DNA of 42,533 bases from JBBSHJ01 sp038253135 (GCA_038253135.1 JBBSHJ010000017.1:1-42533); one strand, 5' to 3'; shown: positions 7,681-17,610, counted from the first letter of the stretch. The notes: generated from the sequence alone by a model not told the origin. Translations and numbers: made by a program.

Positions 7681-8646
7681 TTGAAGTTTTGCAACAGCAA
7701 GGGAAACAGCCCGGCGGGCAGCAGCGGCGCGTCATCCGCGCCGGCCGGCTCGAAATCCGGGTCCAAAGGGGCGACGCCGGGACCCGCAGGCTCGAGCAAG
7801 GCGTCCGGCGGCGGTACGCCGTCGAAGCCGACCGGCACCACGAAGCTCGCCGACATCAATCAAAGTCCCCGTGATAAGGTCAAGGACGGCGGCACGGCGA
7901 CGTTTGCGGATCGACCGGATATGACCATATCGGCAGCGTCGTTGCGGGCAAGTCGAAATTCGAGGTGATCGAGACCTTCTCCTCGACCTTCGGTGACTGG
8001 AAGAAGCTCTTCAGCCCGCTCTACCCGGCCGCCGTCAACGCCACCCCGAAATCGTTCAACTCGGGCCTCGTGGGCAAGCTCGCGCCGCCGTCGAGCGGCC
8101 CGTACTGGAAGATGAACGGGCAGTACCGCAATAAGGGCAATCAGACCCTCGAGATCAAGTTCACGGTGCCGAACGGCAATCCGGTGGCCGACAACATCGT
8201 CACGGTGACGACCGCCCTGCTGACCAGGATCGGTGTCAAGCTCGACCGCGTCCCCGTCGACACGAACAAGTTCTTCGACGACTACATCTTTGCGGGAAAG
8301 TTCGAGATGTCGGGGTTCCAGTGGGGCTACAGCGCCACGCCGGCCTCGGATCTCAAGTCGATCTTCCAGATGCCCACCGGCTCGGGGAAGAACATCAGCA
8401 TCTACCAGAACACGGGGCGCACCGGCAGCAAGCAGATCGACGACTACCTCAACAAGGCGGTCGGAGCGACTGACCCGGCGCAGGTGGCGGCCAACCTGAA
8501 CGCCGCCGACAAGCTGATCTTCGCCGAGGTCAATGTCGACCCGATCTACTGACGCCCAACATCGTCGCGACGAAGAAGGACCTCTGCAACTACGGGGCCC
8601 AGACCTTCTCCACGCCGTGTGGACGGACGTCGGCTGGCACAAGTAA
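7681..8646 (+). pseudogene. Decayed second peptide-binding lipoprotein gene
   Basis: This stretch is a broken paralog of the intact binding protein at 5602-7437. Matching pieces lie in different frames. First comes a Ser/Gly/Pro linker and DINQSPRDKVKDGG, aligning with DINATPYAQVKDGG. Then, after a deletion and frame change near 7915, GYDHIGSVVAGKSKFEV aligns with GYDQISSVKQGKSQFEA. A further large internal deletion of roughly 190 residues joins GKLAPPSSGPY to WKMNGQYRNKGN. After the stop at 8550-8552 the reading moves frame through TPNIVATKKDLCNYGAQTF and again to VWTDVGWHK and TAA 8644-8646. No signal peptide or start is recognisable. It is therefore non-functional, most likely the remains of a tandem duplication. 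Confidence 0.88.
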
Positions 8647-8780
8647 GGCCACCCCGCTCGGTTCCCGAGATGACCGGCGGCTGATCGACGTGCGGCTGCG
8701 AGGACCGTGTCGGTGTGGTCCGGGATGTGCTCGGCGACGCCGTACGGTGGTGCGGTGAACGTTTGTCGAGCGGTCGCGCC

Positions 8781-9905
8781 GTGAACATCGCGTATCTGCC
8801 CAGCCCGACGCGCAACGTGTGGGACCTCGGTCCGATCCCGATCCGCGCCTACGCCGTCTTCATCATCATCGGCGTGGTCGCGGCGGTGCTCATCGCCGAC
8901 CGCCGGTGGCAGGCCCGCGGCGGCAGCAAGGGCATGGCCGCGGACATGGCGGTGTGGGCCGTCCCGTTCGGCCTCGTCGGCGCGCGGCTCTACCACGTGG
9001 CCACCGACCCCGAGCTGTATTTCGATCCCGGCCGGCACCCGATCGACGCGCTGAAAATCTGGGACGGCGGGCTCGGGATCTGGGGTGCGGTCTTCCTCGG
9101 CGCCGTCGGCGTGTGGATCGGGGTACGCCGTCGCGGCGCGCGGTTCGCGGCGTTCGCCGATGCGGCCGCGCCAGGCATCGCCGTTGCCCAGGGCATCGGG
9201 CGACTCGGCAACTGGTTCAACAACGAGCTCTACGGCGGTGCGACGACGAAGCCGTGGGGGCTCACCATCCACGACATCGATCCCTCGACGCACCGCTCGA
9301 CGGGGGTGATCGGGCACTTCCAGCCGACGTTCCTCTACGAGCTGATCTGGGATCTCGGGACCGCGGGCGTCGTGGTGTGGGCCGACAAGCGGTTCCGTCT
9401 CGGCCGCGGCAGGGTGTTCGCCCTCTATGTCATGGTCTACGTGAGCGGCCGGGCCTGGATCGAATATCTCCGGACCGATCCGGCCAACCACGTCCTCGGC
9501 CTGCGCCTGAATGTCTGGACGTGCGCGATCGTCTTCGTGCTTTCGCTCGGCTACCTCGTGTGCAGGCGTGGTCCCCGCGAGGAGTGGGTCGAGCGGCGCA
9601 CCGCCGATGTTGCTGGCGGCGACGCGAGCGCGGACGCGCCGACCGAGATCGTGTCGGCCGACGAGGTGCGTGCGCGGGCCGGCGCGGATACCGGCCCGGA
9701 TCGCCCCGGTGCGGTCTCCAACGAGCCGGTCACCGAGGTCTTCGACCCTGCGGCCGGGACACGCGCCGACGGCACCGACTCCACCGCGGGCGCCGGCGCC
9801 GACAGCAACCCGGACAACAACACGGACGCCGACCGCAACGCAGACGGGGAGGGCGAGCGCGGTGGCGGCGCCCGGGCCTGGCGCCCGTCCTCCGGCGCGC
9901 ACTGA
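8781..9905 (+). CDS. lgt: Prolipoprotein diacylglyceryl transferase
   Basis: Lgt moves diacylglycerol from phosphatidylglycerol onto the lipobox cysteine of prolipoproteins in the cytoplasmic membrane. Likely clients in this window are the lipoproteins at 5602, 21809 and 39332. The protein is multi-spanning, and the family signature is seen as GRLGNWFNNELYGG, with the essential Arg, Asn and Gly. The N-terminus PIPIRAYAVFIIIGVV is also typical. GTG 8781 gives 374 residues; upstream GTG codons in frame (8754, 8715) are possible, and no start has a strong ribosome site. After about residue 270 comes an acidic, Ala/Asp-rich tail of roughly 100 residues, as seen in actinobacterial Lgt. Confidence 0.93.
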   Translation: MNIAYLPSPTRNVWDLGPIPIRAYAVFIIIGVVAAVLIADRRWQARGGSKGMAADMAVWAVPFGLVGARLYHVATDPELYFDPGRHPIDALKIWDGGLGIWGAVFLGAVGVWIGVRRRGARFAAFADAAAPGIAVAQGIGRLGNWFNNELYGGATTKPWGLTIHDIDPSTHRSTGVIGHFQPTFLYELIWDLGTAGVVVWADKRFRLGRGRVFALYVMVYVSGRAWIEYLRTDPANHVLGLRLNVWTCAIVFVLSLGYLVCRRGPREEWVERRTADVAGGDASADAPTEIVSADEVRARAGADTGPDRPGAVSNEPVTEVFDPAAGTRADGTDSTAGAGADSNPDNNTDADRNADGEGERGGGARAWRPSSGAH

Positions 9906-10051
9906 GTCACCCGGGGCCTCGCCATCTCCGGCGACTCGGCATCACCGGGGACTCGGCCGGGGCCCCAGGCGGCTGGCGTGGGACGCGGCGTACGGTGTCC
10001 GGAGCCAGCACGGCTTCAACCCCGGTATTGCCGGATCGAGGAGCCCTCGTC

Positions 10052-11338
10052 ATGCCCGCACCCGAGTCCTCCCTCGCCACGTTTCGCGATTGGCGGTTCG
10101 GCCTGTTCGTGCACTGGGGCCTGTACGCCCTGCCCGGCCGGCACGAGTGGGTCAAGAACCGCGAGCGGATCACCGACGAGGACTACCAGGTCTACTTCGA
10201 GCACTTCGACCCCGACCTCTACGACCCGGCACGGTGGGCGCGGGCCGCCAAGCGGGCCGGCATGCGCTACGTCGTGCTGACGACGAAGCACCACGAGGGC
10301 TTCTGCCTGTGGGACTCGCAGGTCACCGACTACACGGCACCGAACACGCCGTACGGGAAGGACCTGCTCCGTCCCTTCGTCGACGCCTTCCGGGCCGAGG
10401 GCCTCGGCATCGGCTTCTATCACTCGCTGATCGATTGGCACCATCCCGACTACCCGGTCGACGCGGTGCACCCGCGCCGCGACGACGCGGCGTACAAGAA
10501 GGCGAACAAGGACCGCGACCTGCGCAGCTACGCCGACTACCTGCACGCGCAGGTGCGCGAGCTGCTGACCGGCTACGGGCCGGTCGACATCATGTGGTTC
10601 GACTTCTCGTTCCCGGACATGCGGTTCAGCGACGGTACGCCGGGCGGCAAGGGGCGCGCCCACTGGCGGTCCGAGGAGCTCATGGCCCTCGTGCGGGAGC
10701 TGCAACCGGACATCCTGATCAACGACCGGCTCGACATCCCTGGCGACTTCGTGACGCCGGAGCAGTACCAGCCGGCCGGGCCGATGCGGCGTGATGGCAA
10801 GCCGGTGCCGTGGGAGGCCTGCCAGACGCTCAACGGCAGCTGGGGTTATGACCGCGACAACCTCGATTGGAAGCCGGCTGACCTGCTGGTGCGGATGCTG
10901 ATCGACTCCGTTGCCAAGGACGGCAACGTGCTGCTCAACGTCGGGCCGACCGGGCGGGGCGAGTTCGATCCGCGGGCACTGGCCACGCTCGGGCGGATCG
11001 GGGAGTGGACCCGGCTGCACGGCCGATCGATCTACGGCGCCGGACCGAGCGAGTACGCCGCGCCGGCGGACTGCCGCTTCACCCAGCGCGGCGAGCGGCT
11101 CTACCTGCACCTGTTCGCGTGGCCGATGCGGCACGTGCATCTCGACGGGCTTGCCGACAGGGTCGGCTACGCCCAACTGCTGCACGACGCCTCCGAGATC
11201 AAGCTCACCCGGCCCGACCCGGCGCGGCGCGCGCAGAACACCACGATGGGCGGGCTCGGCGGGGGCACGCTCACGCTCGAACTGCCCGTGCTGCGGCCGG
11301 ACGTCGAGGTGCCAGTCGTGGAGCTCTTCCTGCGCTGA
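10052..11338 (+). CDS. Alpha-L-fucosidase, GH29 family
   Basis: This predicted glycoside hydrolase would release alpha-linked L-fucose by a retaining mechanism. It has 428 residues, with a catalytic barrel over about the first 330 and a short C-terminal beta domain. Family hallmarks are FGLFVHWGLYALPG near the N-terminus, VLTTKHHEGFCLWDS, and DIMWFDFSFPD, whose Asp184 fits the GH29 nucleophile position. The stretch DGNVLLNVGPTGRGEFD is also typical. There is no signal peptide, so it probably acts in the cytosol on imported sugars. ATG 10052 follows GAGGAG at 10038-10043. It stands alone between lgt and gltB, with no sugar transporter nearby, and may be an accessory gain. Confidence 0.92.
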   Translation: MPAPESSLATFRDWRFGLFVHWGLYALPGRHEWVKNRERITDEDYQVYFEHFDPDLYDPARWARAAKRAGMRYVVLTTKHHEGFCLWDSQVTDYTAPNTPYGKDLLRPFVDAFRAEGLGIGFYHSLIDWHHPDYPVDAVHPRRDDAAYKKANKDRDLRSYADYLHAQVRELLTGYGPVDIMWFDFSFPDMRFSDGTPGGKGRAHWRSEELMALVRELQPDILINDRLDIPGDFVTPEQYQPAGPMRRDGKPVPWEACQTLNGSWGYDRDNLDWKPADLLVRMLIDSVAKDGNVLLNVGPTGRGEFDPRALATLGRIGEWTRLHGRSIYGAGPSEYAAPADCRFTQRGERLYLHLFAWPMRHVHLDGLADRVGYAQLLHDASEIKLTRPDPARRAQNTTMGGLGGGTLTLELPVLRPDVEVPVVELFLR

Positions 11339-11524
11339 GACGCCCGTACGGCCCGGGCGCGCGCCCTATCCGATTTGGGTGCAGCCGGGGGGCGGACTGT
11401 ATCCTCGTGCTGTTGCACCGCGGTTTCGGCGACCGTCTTTCCCGGCGCCGCGTCGGTGCATCCCCTTGGGCCGAAGCCGTCCCGTCAGCAGATCAGTTTC
11501 TCACCCCGACGACGGGAGGCGCAC

Positions 11525-14500
11525 GTGTCTTATGGGCATGCCCAGCACACCACCGGCTCGGGTCCAGCAGAGGCTGCCGGCGCCGCGCGCCGTCCCGGCC
11601 GGCCGGGAAAGCAGGGCCTTTACGATCCGGGCTACGAGCACGACGCCTGTGGTGTGGCGTTCGTCGTCGACGCGACCGGACGGCGTACCCACACCATCAT
11701 CGAGCATGGCCTGACGGCGCTGCACAACCTCGACCACCGTGGCGCCGCCGGCGCGGAACCGTCCTCCGGTGACGGTGCGGGCATCCTGCTGCAGCTCCCG
11801 GACGCCTTCCTGCGGGCCGTCGTCGACTTCGCATTGCCCGAGGTGGCGGCGGATGGCGCCAGCCGGTACGCCGCCGGTCTGGTCTTCATGCCGGAGGGCG
11901 ACGGTGCTCGCGCCGAGCTGGAGCGGACCATCGTGACGATCGCCGCGGGCTGCGGGGTCACCGTCCTCGGCTGGCGCGACGTGCCGATCCGGCCCGATGG
12001 CGTGGGGCCGACGGCCCGCTCGACGATGCCGGCGTTCGCCCATGTCTTCATCGCCGGCACCGAGGGCGAGTCCGGTCTCGACCTGGAACGGCTGGCGTAC
12101 CGGCTGCGCAAGCGGATCGAGCACGAGACCGGTACCTATGTCGTGTCGCTCTCGTCGCGCACCTTGGTCTACAAGGGAATGCTGACCACCGATCAGCTCG
12201 GCGCGTTCTTCCCCGACCTGGGCGACGAGCGGCTCGAGTCGGCCATCGCCCTGGTGCACAGCCGGTTCTCGACCAACACGTTCCCGTCCTGGTCGCTCGC
12301 GCACCCGTACCGTTTCATCGCGCACAACGGCGAGATCAACACGATCCGTGGCAACCGCAACTGGATGCGCGCCCGGGAGGCGCTGCTGGCCAGCCCGGAG
12401 CTGGCCGGCCCGGACGGCCGCCTCGACGAGCTGTTCCCGATCTGCACACCTGACCTCAGCGACGCGGCGTCCTTCGACGAGGTGCTCGAGCTGCTGCACC
12501 TGGGTGGGCGCAGCCTCCCGCACGCCGTGCTGATGATGATTCCGGAGGCCTGGGAGAACAACGCCGCGATGGATCCCGCGCGGCGGGCCTTCTACGAGTA
12601 CCACGCGGCCCTGATGGAGCCGTGGGACGGCCCGGCCTGCATCTCGTTCACGGACGGGACCGTGATCGGCGCCGTGCTCGACCGCAATGGCCTGCGACCC
12701 TCGCGCTGGTGGCGCACCGAGGATGACCTCGTCGTGCTCGCCAGCGAGGTCGGCGTGCTCGACATCCCGCCGGAGAAGGTCATCGCCAAGGGCCGGCTCC
12801 AGCCCGGCCGGATGTTCCTGGTCGACACCGCGGCCGGCCGCATCGTCGACGACGACGAGATCAAGTCCGAGCTCGCCGCCGCGCGCCCCTACGCCGACTG
12901 GCTGCACGCCGGCCTGATGCACCTCGAGACGCTGCCCGATCGCGAGCACATCGCGGTCGGTCACGAGAGCGTCGTACGCCGGCAGCAGGTCTTCGGATAC
13001 TCCGAGGAGGAGCTGCGGATCCTGCTCACCCCGATGGCGACGGCGGGGGCCGAGCCGATCGGCTCGATGGGCACCGACTCACCGATCGCGGTGCTCTCGG
13101 AACGCCCGCGGCTGCTCTTCGACTACTTCAGCCAGCTGTTCGCCCAGGTCACCAACCCACCGCTGGACGCGATCCGCGAGGAGCTCGTGACGTCGCTCTC
13201 GGACAGCATCGGGCCCGAAGGCAACCTGCTCGATCCGACGCCGGCGTCCTGCCGGCAGGTCGTGCTGCCCTTCCCCGTGCTCGACAACGACGAGCTGGCC
13301 AAGCTCAGCAGCATCAACGTCGACGGTGACCTGCCCGGCTTCGCGTCGACGACCGTGTCGGGTCTCTTCGACCCGACGGGCGGCGGCGAGGCACTGGCCG
13401 AGGCCATCGAGCGGGTCCGCGCCGAGGTCTCCGCCGCGATCGCCGGCGGCGCGCGGATCGTGGTCCTCTCCGACCGTGGCGCCGACGCCGAGCGCGCGCC
13501 GATCCCGTCGCTACTGCTCACCGCGGCCGTGCACCACCACCTGGTGCGCGAGCGGACCCGCACCAAGGTCGGCCTGGTGGTCGAGACCGGCGACGCGCGG
13601 GAGGTGCACCATGTCGCGCTGCTGATCGGGTACGGCGCGGCCGCGGTCAATCCGTACGTCGCGTTCGAGTCGATCGATGACCTGGTCGCGGCCGGGCTGA
13701 TCGGGACGGACACGTCGCCCGAGACGGCCCACTCGGCCGTCCGCAAGTATGTGAAGGCGCTCGGCAAGGGCGTGCTGAAGGTGATGTCGAAGATGGGCAT
13801 CTCGACGGTCGCGTCCTACACCGGAGCTCAGGTCTTCGAGGCGATCGGCCTCTCGCAGCAGATCGTTGATGACTACTTCACCGGTACGTCGTCGCGGCTC
13901 GGCGGCGTCGGGCTGGATGTCCTCGCCGGCGAGGCGGCCGCGCGGCACCGCACGGCCTACCCCGTCAACCCGACCGAGCGGGCGTTCCGCCGACTCGACG
14001 TGGGCGGCGAATATCAGTGGCGCCGCGAGGGCCCGATCCACCTCTTCAACCCGGAGACGGTGTTCCTGCTGCAGCACTCGACCCGGTCGGGGCAGTACGA
14101 CGTCTTCCGCCGCTACACTGCCACCGTCGATGCGTTGTCGGGGCAAGCCGCGACGCTGCGCGGGCTGTTCGCCCTCCGTGAGGGGGAGCGGCCGGCGGTG
14201 CCGATCGAGGAGGTCGAGCCGGTCGGCGAGATCGTCAAGCGGTTCTCGACCGGGGCGATGTCCTACGGCTCCATCTCCAAGGAAGCGCACGAGACGCTCG
14301 CGATCGCGATGAACCGCCTGGGCGGCAAGTCCAACACCGGTGAGGGCGGCGAGGACGCCGACCGGTTCCTCCCCGACGCGAACGGCGACCTGCGGCGCAG
14401 CGCCATCAAGCAGGTGGCGAGCGGCCGGTTCGGCGTGACCAGCGAATACCTCGTCAACGCCGATGACCTGCAGATCAAGATGGCGCAGGGGGCCAAGCCC

Positions 14501-16150
14501 GGCGAGGGTGGTCAGCTGCCCGGCCACAAGGTCTACCCGTGGATCGCGGCGACGCGGCACTCGACGCCCGGCGTCGGGCTGATCAGCCCGCCGCCACACC
14601 ACGACATCTACTCGATCGAGGACCTCAAACAGCTCATCCACGACCTGAAGAACTCCAACCCGAGGGCGCGCGTCCACGTCAAGCTGGTGGCCGAGGTCGG
14701 GGTCGGCACGGTGGCCGCCGGCGTCTCCAAGGCGCACGCGGACGTCGTACTCATCTCCGGGCACGACGGCGGCACCGGCGCCTCCCCGCTGACGTCGCTG
14801 AAGCACGCCGGCGCTCCGTGGGAGCTCGGCCTGGCCGAAACGCAGCAGACGCTGCTGCTCAACGGGCTGCGCAACCGGATCGTGGTGCAGTGCGACGGGC
14901 AGCTCAAGACCGGTCGCGACGTCGTCGTGGCGGCGCTGCTCGGCGCGGAGGAATTCGGCTTCGCGACCGCGCCGCTGGTGGTCTCCGGCTGCATCATGAT
15001 GCGGGTCTGCCATCTGGACACGTGCCCGGTCGGCGTCGCGACGCAGAATCCGGCGCTGCGCGCGAAGTTCAACGGCAAGCCGGAATTCGTGGTGAATTTC
15101 TTCACCTATATCGCCGAGGAGGTGCGCGAATACCTGGCCAAGCTCGGCTTCCGCTCGATCGCCGAGGCGGTCGGCCACGCCGAGATGCTCGACACCAAGC
15201 AGGCCATCGACCACTGGAAGGCCAGCGGGCTCGACCTCGCGCCGATCCTGACGATGCCGGACCTTGCCGACGACGCCGACCGGCGCTGCACCACGACGCA
15301 GGATCACGGCCTCGACAAGGCCCTGGACAACACCCTGATCGCGCGGTGCGCGGACGCACTCACCGATGGCACGCCGGTGCGGATCGCGGTGCCCGTGCGC
15401 AACGTCAACCGCACGGTCGGGACGATGCTCGGATCCGAGGTCAGCAAGCGCTACGGCACCGACGGATTGCCGACCGGCACCATTGACATCACGCTGACCG
15501 GATCGGCCGGCCAGTCCCTCGGCGCCTTCCTGCCTCCAGGTATCACCGTGCGGCTGCTCGGTGACACCAACGACTACCTCGCCAAGGGCCTGTCCGGAGG
15601 GATCATCGTTGTCCGGCCGCCCGAAGCCGCGCCGTTCGTGGCGGAGGACAACGTGATTGCGGGCAACGTGGTCGGGTACGGCGCGACCCGCGGCGAGATC
15701 TTCATCCGCGGCACGGTCGGTGAGCGCTTCGCGGTCCGCAATTCCGGGGCGACGGCGGTCGTGGAGGGCGTGGGCGACCACGCCTGCGAATACATGACCG
15801 GCGGCGCGGTTGTCGTACTCGGTCCGACCGGCCGCAACGTCGCGGCCGGAATGTCCGGGGGCGTCGCCTACTTCCTCGACCTCGACCGGAGCCTGGTCAA
15901 CGGTGAAATGGTCGACATCGACGAGGTCGACGACGCGGACGCCGAGCGGCTGCACGGCATTCTCAGCCGGCACGCCGAGGTCACCGATTCGACGCTGGCC
16001 GAAAAGCTGCTGGGCGAATGGCCGGTGGCAGCGTCGCGTTTCAGCAAGATCATGCCGCGCGACTACAAGCGGGTGATCCGGGCGACCGAGGCCGCTCAGG
16101 CCGCCGGGCGCTCGGTCGACGAGGCGATCATGGAGGCGGCTCGTGGCTGA
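11525..16150 (+). CDS. gltB: Glutamate synthase, large (alpha) subunit
   Basis: The large subunit of NADPH-GOGAT makes glutamate from glutamine and 2-oxoglutarate. It has 1541 residues, normal for the family. Order: class II glutaminase domain with Cys42 in EHDACGVAF (exposed after removal of the propeptide), the central domain, the FMN/2-oxoglutarate barrel (KSNTGEGGED, GHDGGTGASPL), the 3Fe-4S cysteines 1156, 1162 and 1167 in CIMMRVCHLDTCPVG, and the C-terminal GXGXG beta-helix (GLSGGIIVV, GMSGGVAYF). GTG 11525 is chosen because GGGAGG (11514-11519) precedes it. The stop overlaps gltD by eight bases, so the two subunits are probably made in a coupled way. Confidence 0.98.
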   Translation: MSYGHAQHTTGSGPAEAAGAARRPGRPGKQGLYDPGYEHDACGVAFVVDATGRRTHTIIEHGLTALHNLDHRGAAGAEPSSGDGAGILLQLPDAFLRAVVDFALPEVAADGASRYAAGLVFMPEGDGARAELERTIVTIAAGCGVTVLGWRDVPIRPDGVGPTARSTMPAFAHVFIAGTEGESGLDLERLAYRLRKRIEHETGTYVVSLSSRTLVYKGMLTTDQLGAFFPDLGDERLESAIALVHSRFSTNTFPSWSLAHPYRFIAHNGEINTIRGNRNWMRAREALLASPELAGPDGRLDELFPICTPDLSDAASFDEVLELLHLGGRSLPHAVLMMIPEAWENNAAMDPARRAFYEYHAALMEPWDGPACISFTDGTVIGAVLDRNGLRPSRWWRTEDDLVVLASEVGVLDIPPEKVIAKGRLQPGRMFLVDTAAGRIVDDDEIKSELAAARPYADWLHAGLMHLETLPDREHIAVGHESVVRRQQVFGYSEEELRILLTPMATAGAEPIGSMGTDSPIAVLSERPRLLFDYFSQLFAQVTNPPLDAIREELVTSLSDSIGPEGNLLDPTPASCRQVVLPFPVLDNDELAKLSSINVDGDLPGFASTTVSGLFDPTGGGEALAEAIERVRAEVSAAIAGGARIVVLSDRGADAERAPIPSLLLTAAVHHHLVRERTRTKVGLVVETGDAREVHHVALLIGYGAAAVNPYVAFESIDDLVAAGLIGTDTSPETAHSAVRKYVKALGKGVLKVMSKMGISTVASYTGAQVFEAIGLSQQIVDDYFTGTSSRLGGVGLDVLAGEAAARHRTAYPVNPTERAFRRLDVGGEYQWRREGPIHLFNPETVFLLQHSTRSGQYDVFRRYTATVDALSGQAATLRGLFALREGERPAVPIEEVEPVGEIVKRFSTGAMSYGSISKEAHETLAIAMNRLGGKSNTGEGGEDADRFLPDANGDLRRSAIKQVASGRFGVTSEYLVNADDLQIKMAQGAKPGEGGQLPGHKVYPWIAATRHSTPGVGLISPPPHHDIYSIEDLKQLIHDLKNSNPRARVHVKLVAEVGVGTVAAGVSKAHADVVLISGHDGGTGASPLTSLKHAGAPWELGLAETQQTLLLNGLRNRIVVQCDGQLKTGRDVVVAALLGAEEFGFATAPLVVSGCIMMRVCHLDTCPVGVATQNPALRAKFNGKPEFVVNFFTYIAEEVREYLAKLGFRSIAEAVGHAEMLDTKQAIDHWKASGLDLAPILTMPDLADDADRRCTTTQDHGLDKALDNTLIARCADALTDGTPVRIAVPVRNVNRTVGTMLGSEVSKRYGTDGLPTGTIDITLTGSAGQSLGAFLPPGITVRLLGDTNDYLAKGLSGGIIVVRPPEAAPFVAEDNVIAGNVVGYGATRGEIFIRGTVGERFAVRNSGATAVVEGVGDHACEYMTGGAVVVLGPTGRNVAAGMSGGVAYFLDLDRSLVNGEMVDIDEVDDADAERLHGILSRHAEVTDSTLAEKLLGEWPVAASRFSKIMPRDYKRVIRATEAAQAAGRSVDEAIMEAARG

Positions 16151-17594
16151 TCCCACCGGTTTTCTCAAGCACGGCCGGGAGCTGCCGGTACGCCGTCCCG
16201 TCGACCTCCGACTGCGGGATTGGAAAGAGGTCTATGAGGACTTCGACCCGGAAAAGTTGCGGGACCAGGCCGGCCGCTGCATGGATTGCGGAATACCGTT
16301 CTGCCACAACGGCTGCCCCCTCGGAAACCTCATCCCCGAGTGGAATGACCTCGTCTGGCGTGACGACTGGCATGAGGCCAACGACCGCCTGCACGCGACG
16401 AACAATTTCCCCGAATTCACCGGTCGGCTGTGCCCGGCACCGTGCGAGACATCCTGCGTTCTCGGCATCAATTCCGACCCGGTCACCATCAAGCAGGTCG
16501 AGGTCGAGATCATCGACCGTGCCTTCGCAGAGGGCTGGGTCGCGCCGGTGCTGGCGGCACGCCGTACCGGCAAGAAGGTGGCCGTGATCGGCAGCGGCCC
16601 GGCCGGGCTGGCCGCGGCGCAGCAGCTCACCCGCGCCGGACACGACGTCACCGTCTACGAGCGGGCCGACCGGCTCGGCGGACTGCTGCGCTACGGCATT
16701 CCCGAATTCAAGATGGAAAAGCGTCACCTCGACCGGCGGCTCGGGCAGATGCGGGCCGAAGGCACGCAATTCGTCACGTCCTGCAATGTCGGCATGGACA
16801 TCGTGGCCGAGGAACTGCAGGCGGCCAACGACGCGATCGTGCTCGCCGGTGGCTCGACGATCCCGCGCGACCTGCCGGTGCCGGGTCGCGAGTACGCCGG
16901 GATCCACGCCGCCATGGAATACCTGCCGCTGTCCAACCGCGTGCAGGAGGGCGACGCCACCCGACCGGCGATCACCGCCGCCGGCAAGCACGTGGTGATC
17001 ATCGGCGGCGGCGACACCGGGGCCGACTGCCTCGGCACCGCGCACCGGCAGGGCGCCGCATCGGTCACGCAGCTGGAGATCCTGCCGCAGCCTCCGCAGG
17101 CGCGCACCGAGATGATGCCGTGGCCGACGTACCCCATGATCTTCCGCGTCTCCAGCGCGCACGAGGAGGGCGGCGAGCGGGTCTTCGCGGTCAACACCGA
17201 GCGGTTCACCGCGGACGCGGACGGCAACGTCACCGGCCTGGTGATCCACGAGGTGACCTCCGCCGGCGGGAGATTCGAGAAGGTCTCGGGCACCGAGCGC
17301 GAGCTTCCGACCCAGCTGGTCCTGCTGGCGATGGGCTTCATCGGATCGCCGAAGGAGGGCCTGCTCGAGGGGCTGGGCGTCGACATCGATCCACGCGGCA
17401 ACGTCGCGCGCGATGCGGCGTTCCAGACCAACGTTCCCGGTGTCTTCGTGGCGGGGGATCAGGGCCGGGGCCAGTCACTGATCGTGTGGGCGATCGCCGA
17501 GGGCCGGGCGGCCGCGGCGGCCGTCGACGCCCGCCTCGTCGGCGAGACCGACCTGCCGGCGCCGATCGCACCCACCACCCTGGCCCTGCGCTAG
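16143..17594 (+). CDS. gltD: Glutamate synthase, small (beta) subunit
   Basis: The small subunit takes electrons from NADPH through FAD and passes them through iron-sulfur centres to GltB. It has 483 residues. The N-terminal cysteine motifs are complete: Cys46, 49, 54 and 58 in CMDCGIPFCHNGC, and Cys97, 101 and 105 in CPAPCETSC. The FAD-binding motif VAVIGSGPAGLAAA and the NADPH motif VVIIGGGDTGADC follow. GTG 16143 overlaps the end of gltB by eight bases, which fixes the start and implies translational coupling. Confidence 0.97.
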   Translation: MADPTGFLKHGRELPVRRPVDLRLRDWKEVYEDFDPEKLRDQAGRCMDCGIPFCHNGCPLGNLIPEWNDLVWRDDWHEANDRLHATNNFPEFTGRLCPAPCETSCVLGINSDPVTIKQVEVEIIDRAFAEGWVAPVLAARRTGKKVAVIGSGPAGLAAAQQLTRAGHDVTVYERADRLGGLLRYGIPEFKMEKRHLDRRLGQMRAEGTQFVTSCNVGMDIVAEELQAANDAIVLAGGSTIPRDLPVPGREYAGIHAAMEYLPLSNRVQEGDATRPAITAAGKHVVIIGGGDTGADCLGTAHRQGAASVTQLEILPQPPQARTEMMPWPTYPMIFRVSSAHEEGGERVFAVNTERFTADADGNVTGLVIHEVTSAGGRFEKVSGTERELPTQLVLLAMGFIGSPKEGLLEGLGVDIDPRGNVARDAAFQTNVPGVFVAGDQGRGQSLIVWAIAEGRAAAAAVDARLVGETDLPAPIAPTTLALR

Positions 17595-17603
17595 CTGCTA
17601 GCG
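17589..17603. promoter_or_regulatory. 6-bp inverted repeat over gltD stop and a downstream -10 box
   Basis: CGCTAG (17589-17594) and CTAGCG (17598-17603) flank CTG. The left arm contains the gltD stop codon. The right arm overlaps a candidate -10 element, TAGCGT at 17599-17604, placed six bases before the next start codon at 17611. The arrangement could be an operator or simply a short hairpin at the gltBD end. Confidence 0.35.
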
Positions 17604-17610
17604 TGGCCGG

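Noticed and set aside
8647..8780. Small gene between the pseudogene and lgt
   Set aside because: Only a possible N-terminal extension of lgt through upstream GTG codons; no separate frame with a ribosome site.
7860..9902. Long minus-strand open frame opposite the pseudogene and lgt
   Set aside because: It overlaps lgt completely and has no recognisable motif.
11339..11524. Riboswitch or leader RNA before gltB
   Set aside because: The 186-bp gap has a 12-bp palindrome (GGGCGCGCGCCC at 11355-11366) and a ribosome site, but no recognised aptamer pattern or paired structure.
13511..16168. Long minus-strand open frame opposite gltB
   Set aside because: No family match and Arg/Asp/Gly-rich composition typical of GC-rich antisense frames; gltB is certain on the plus strand.
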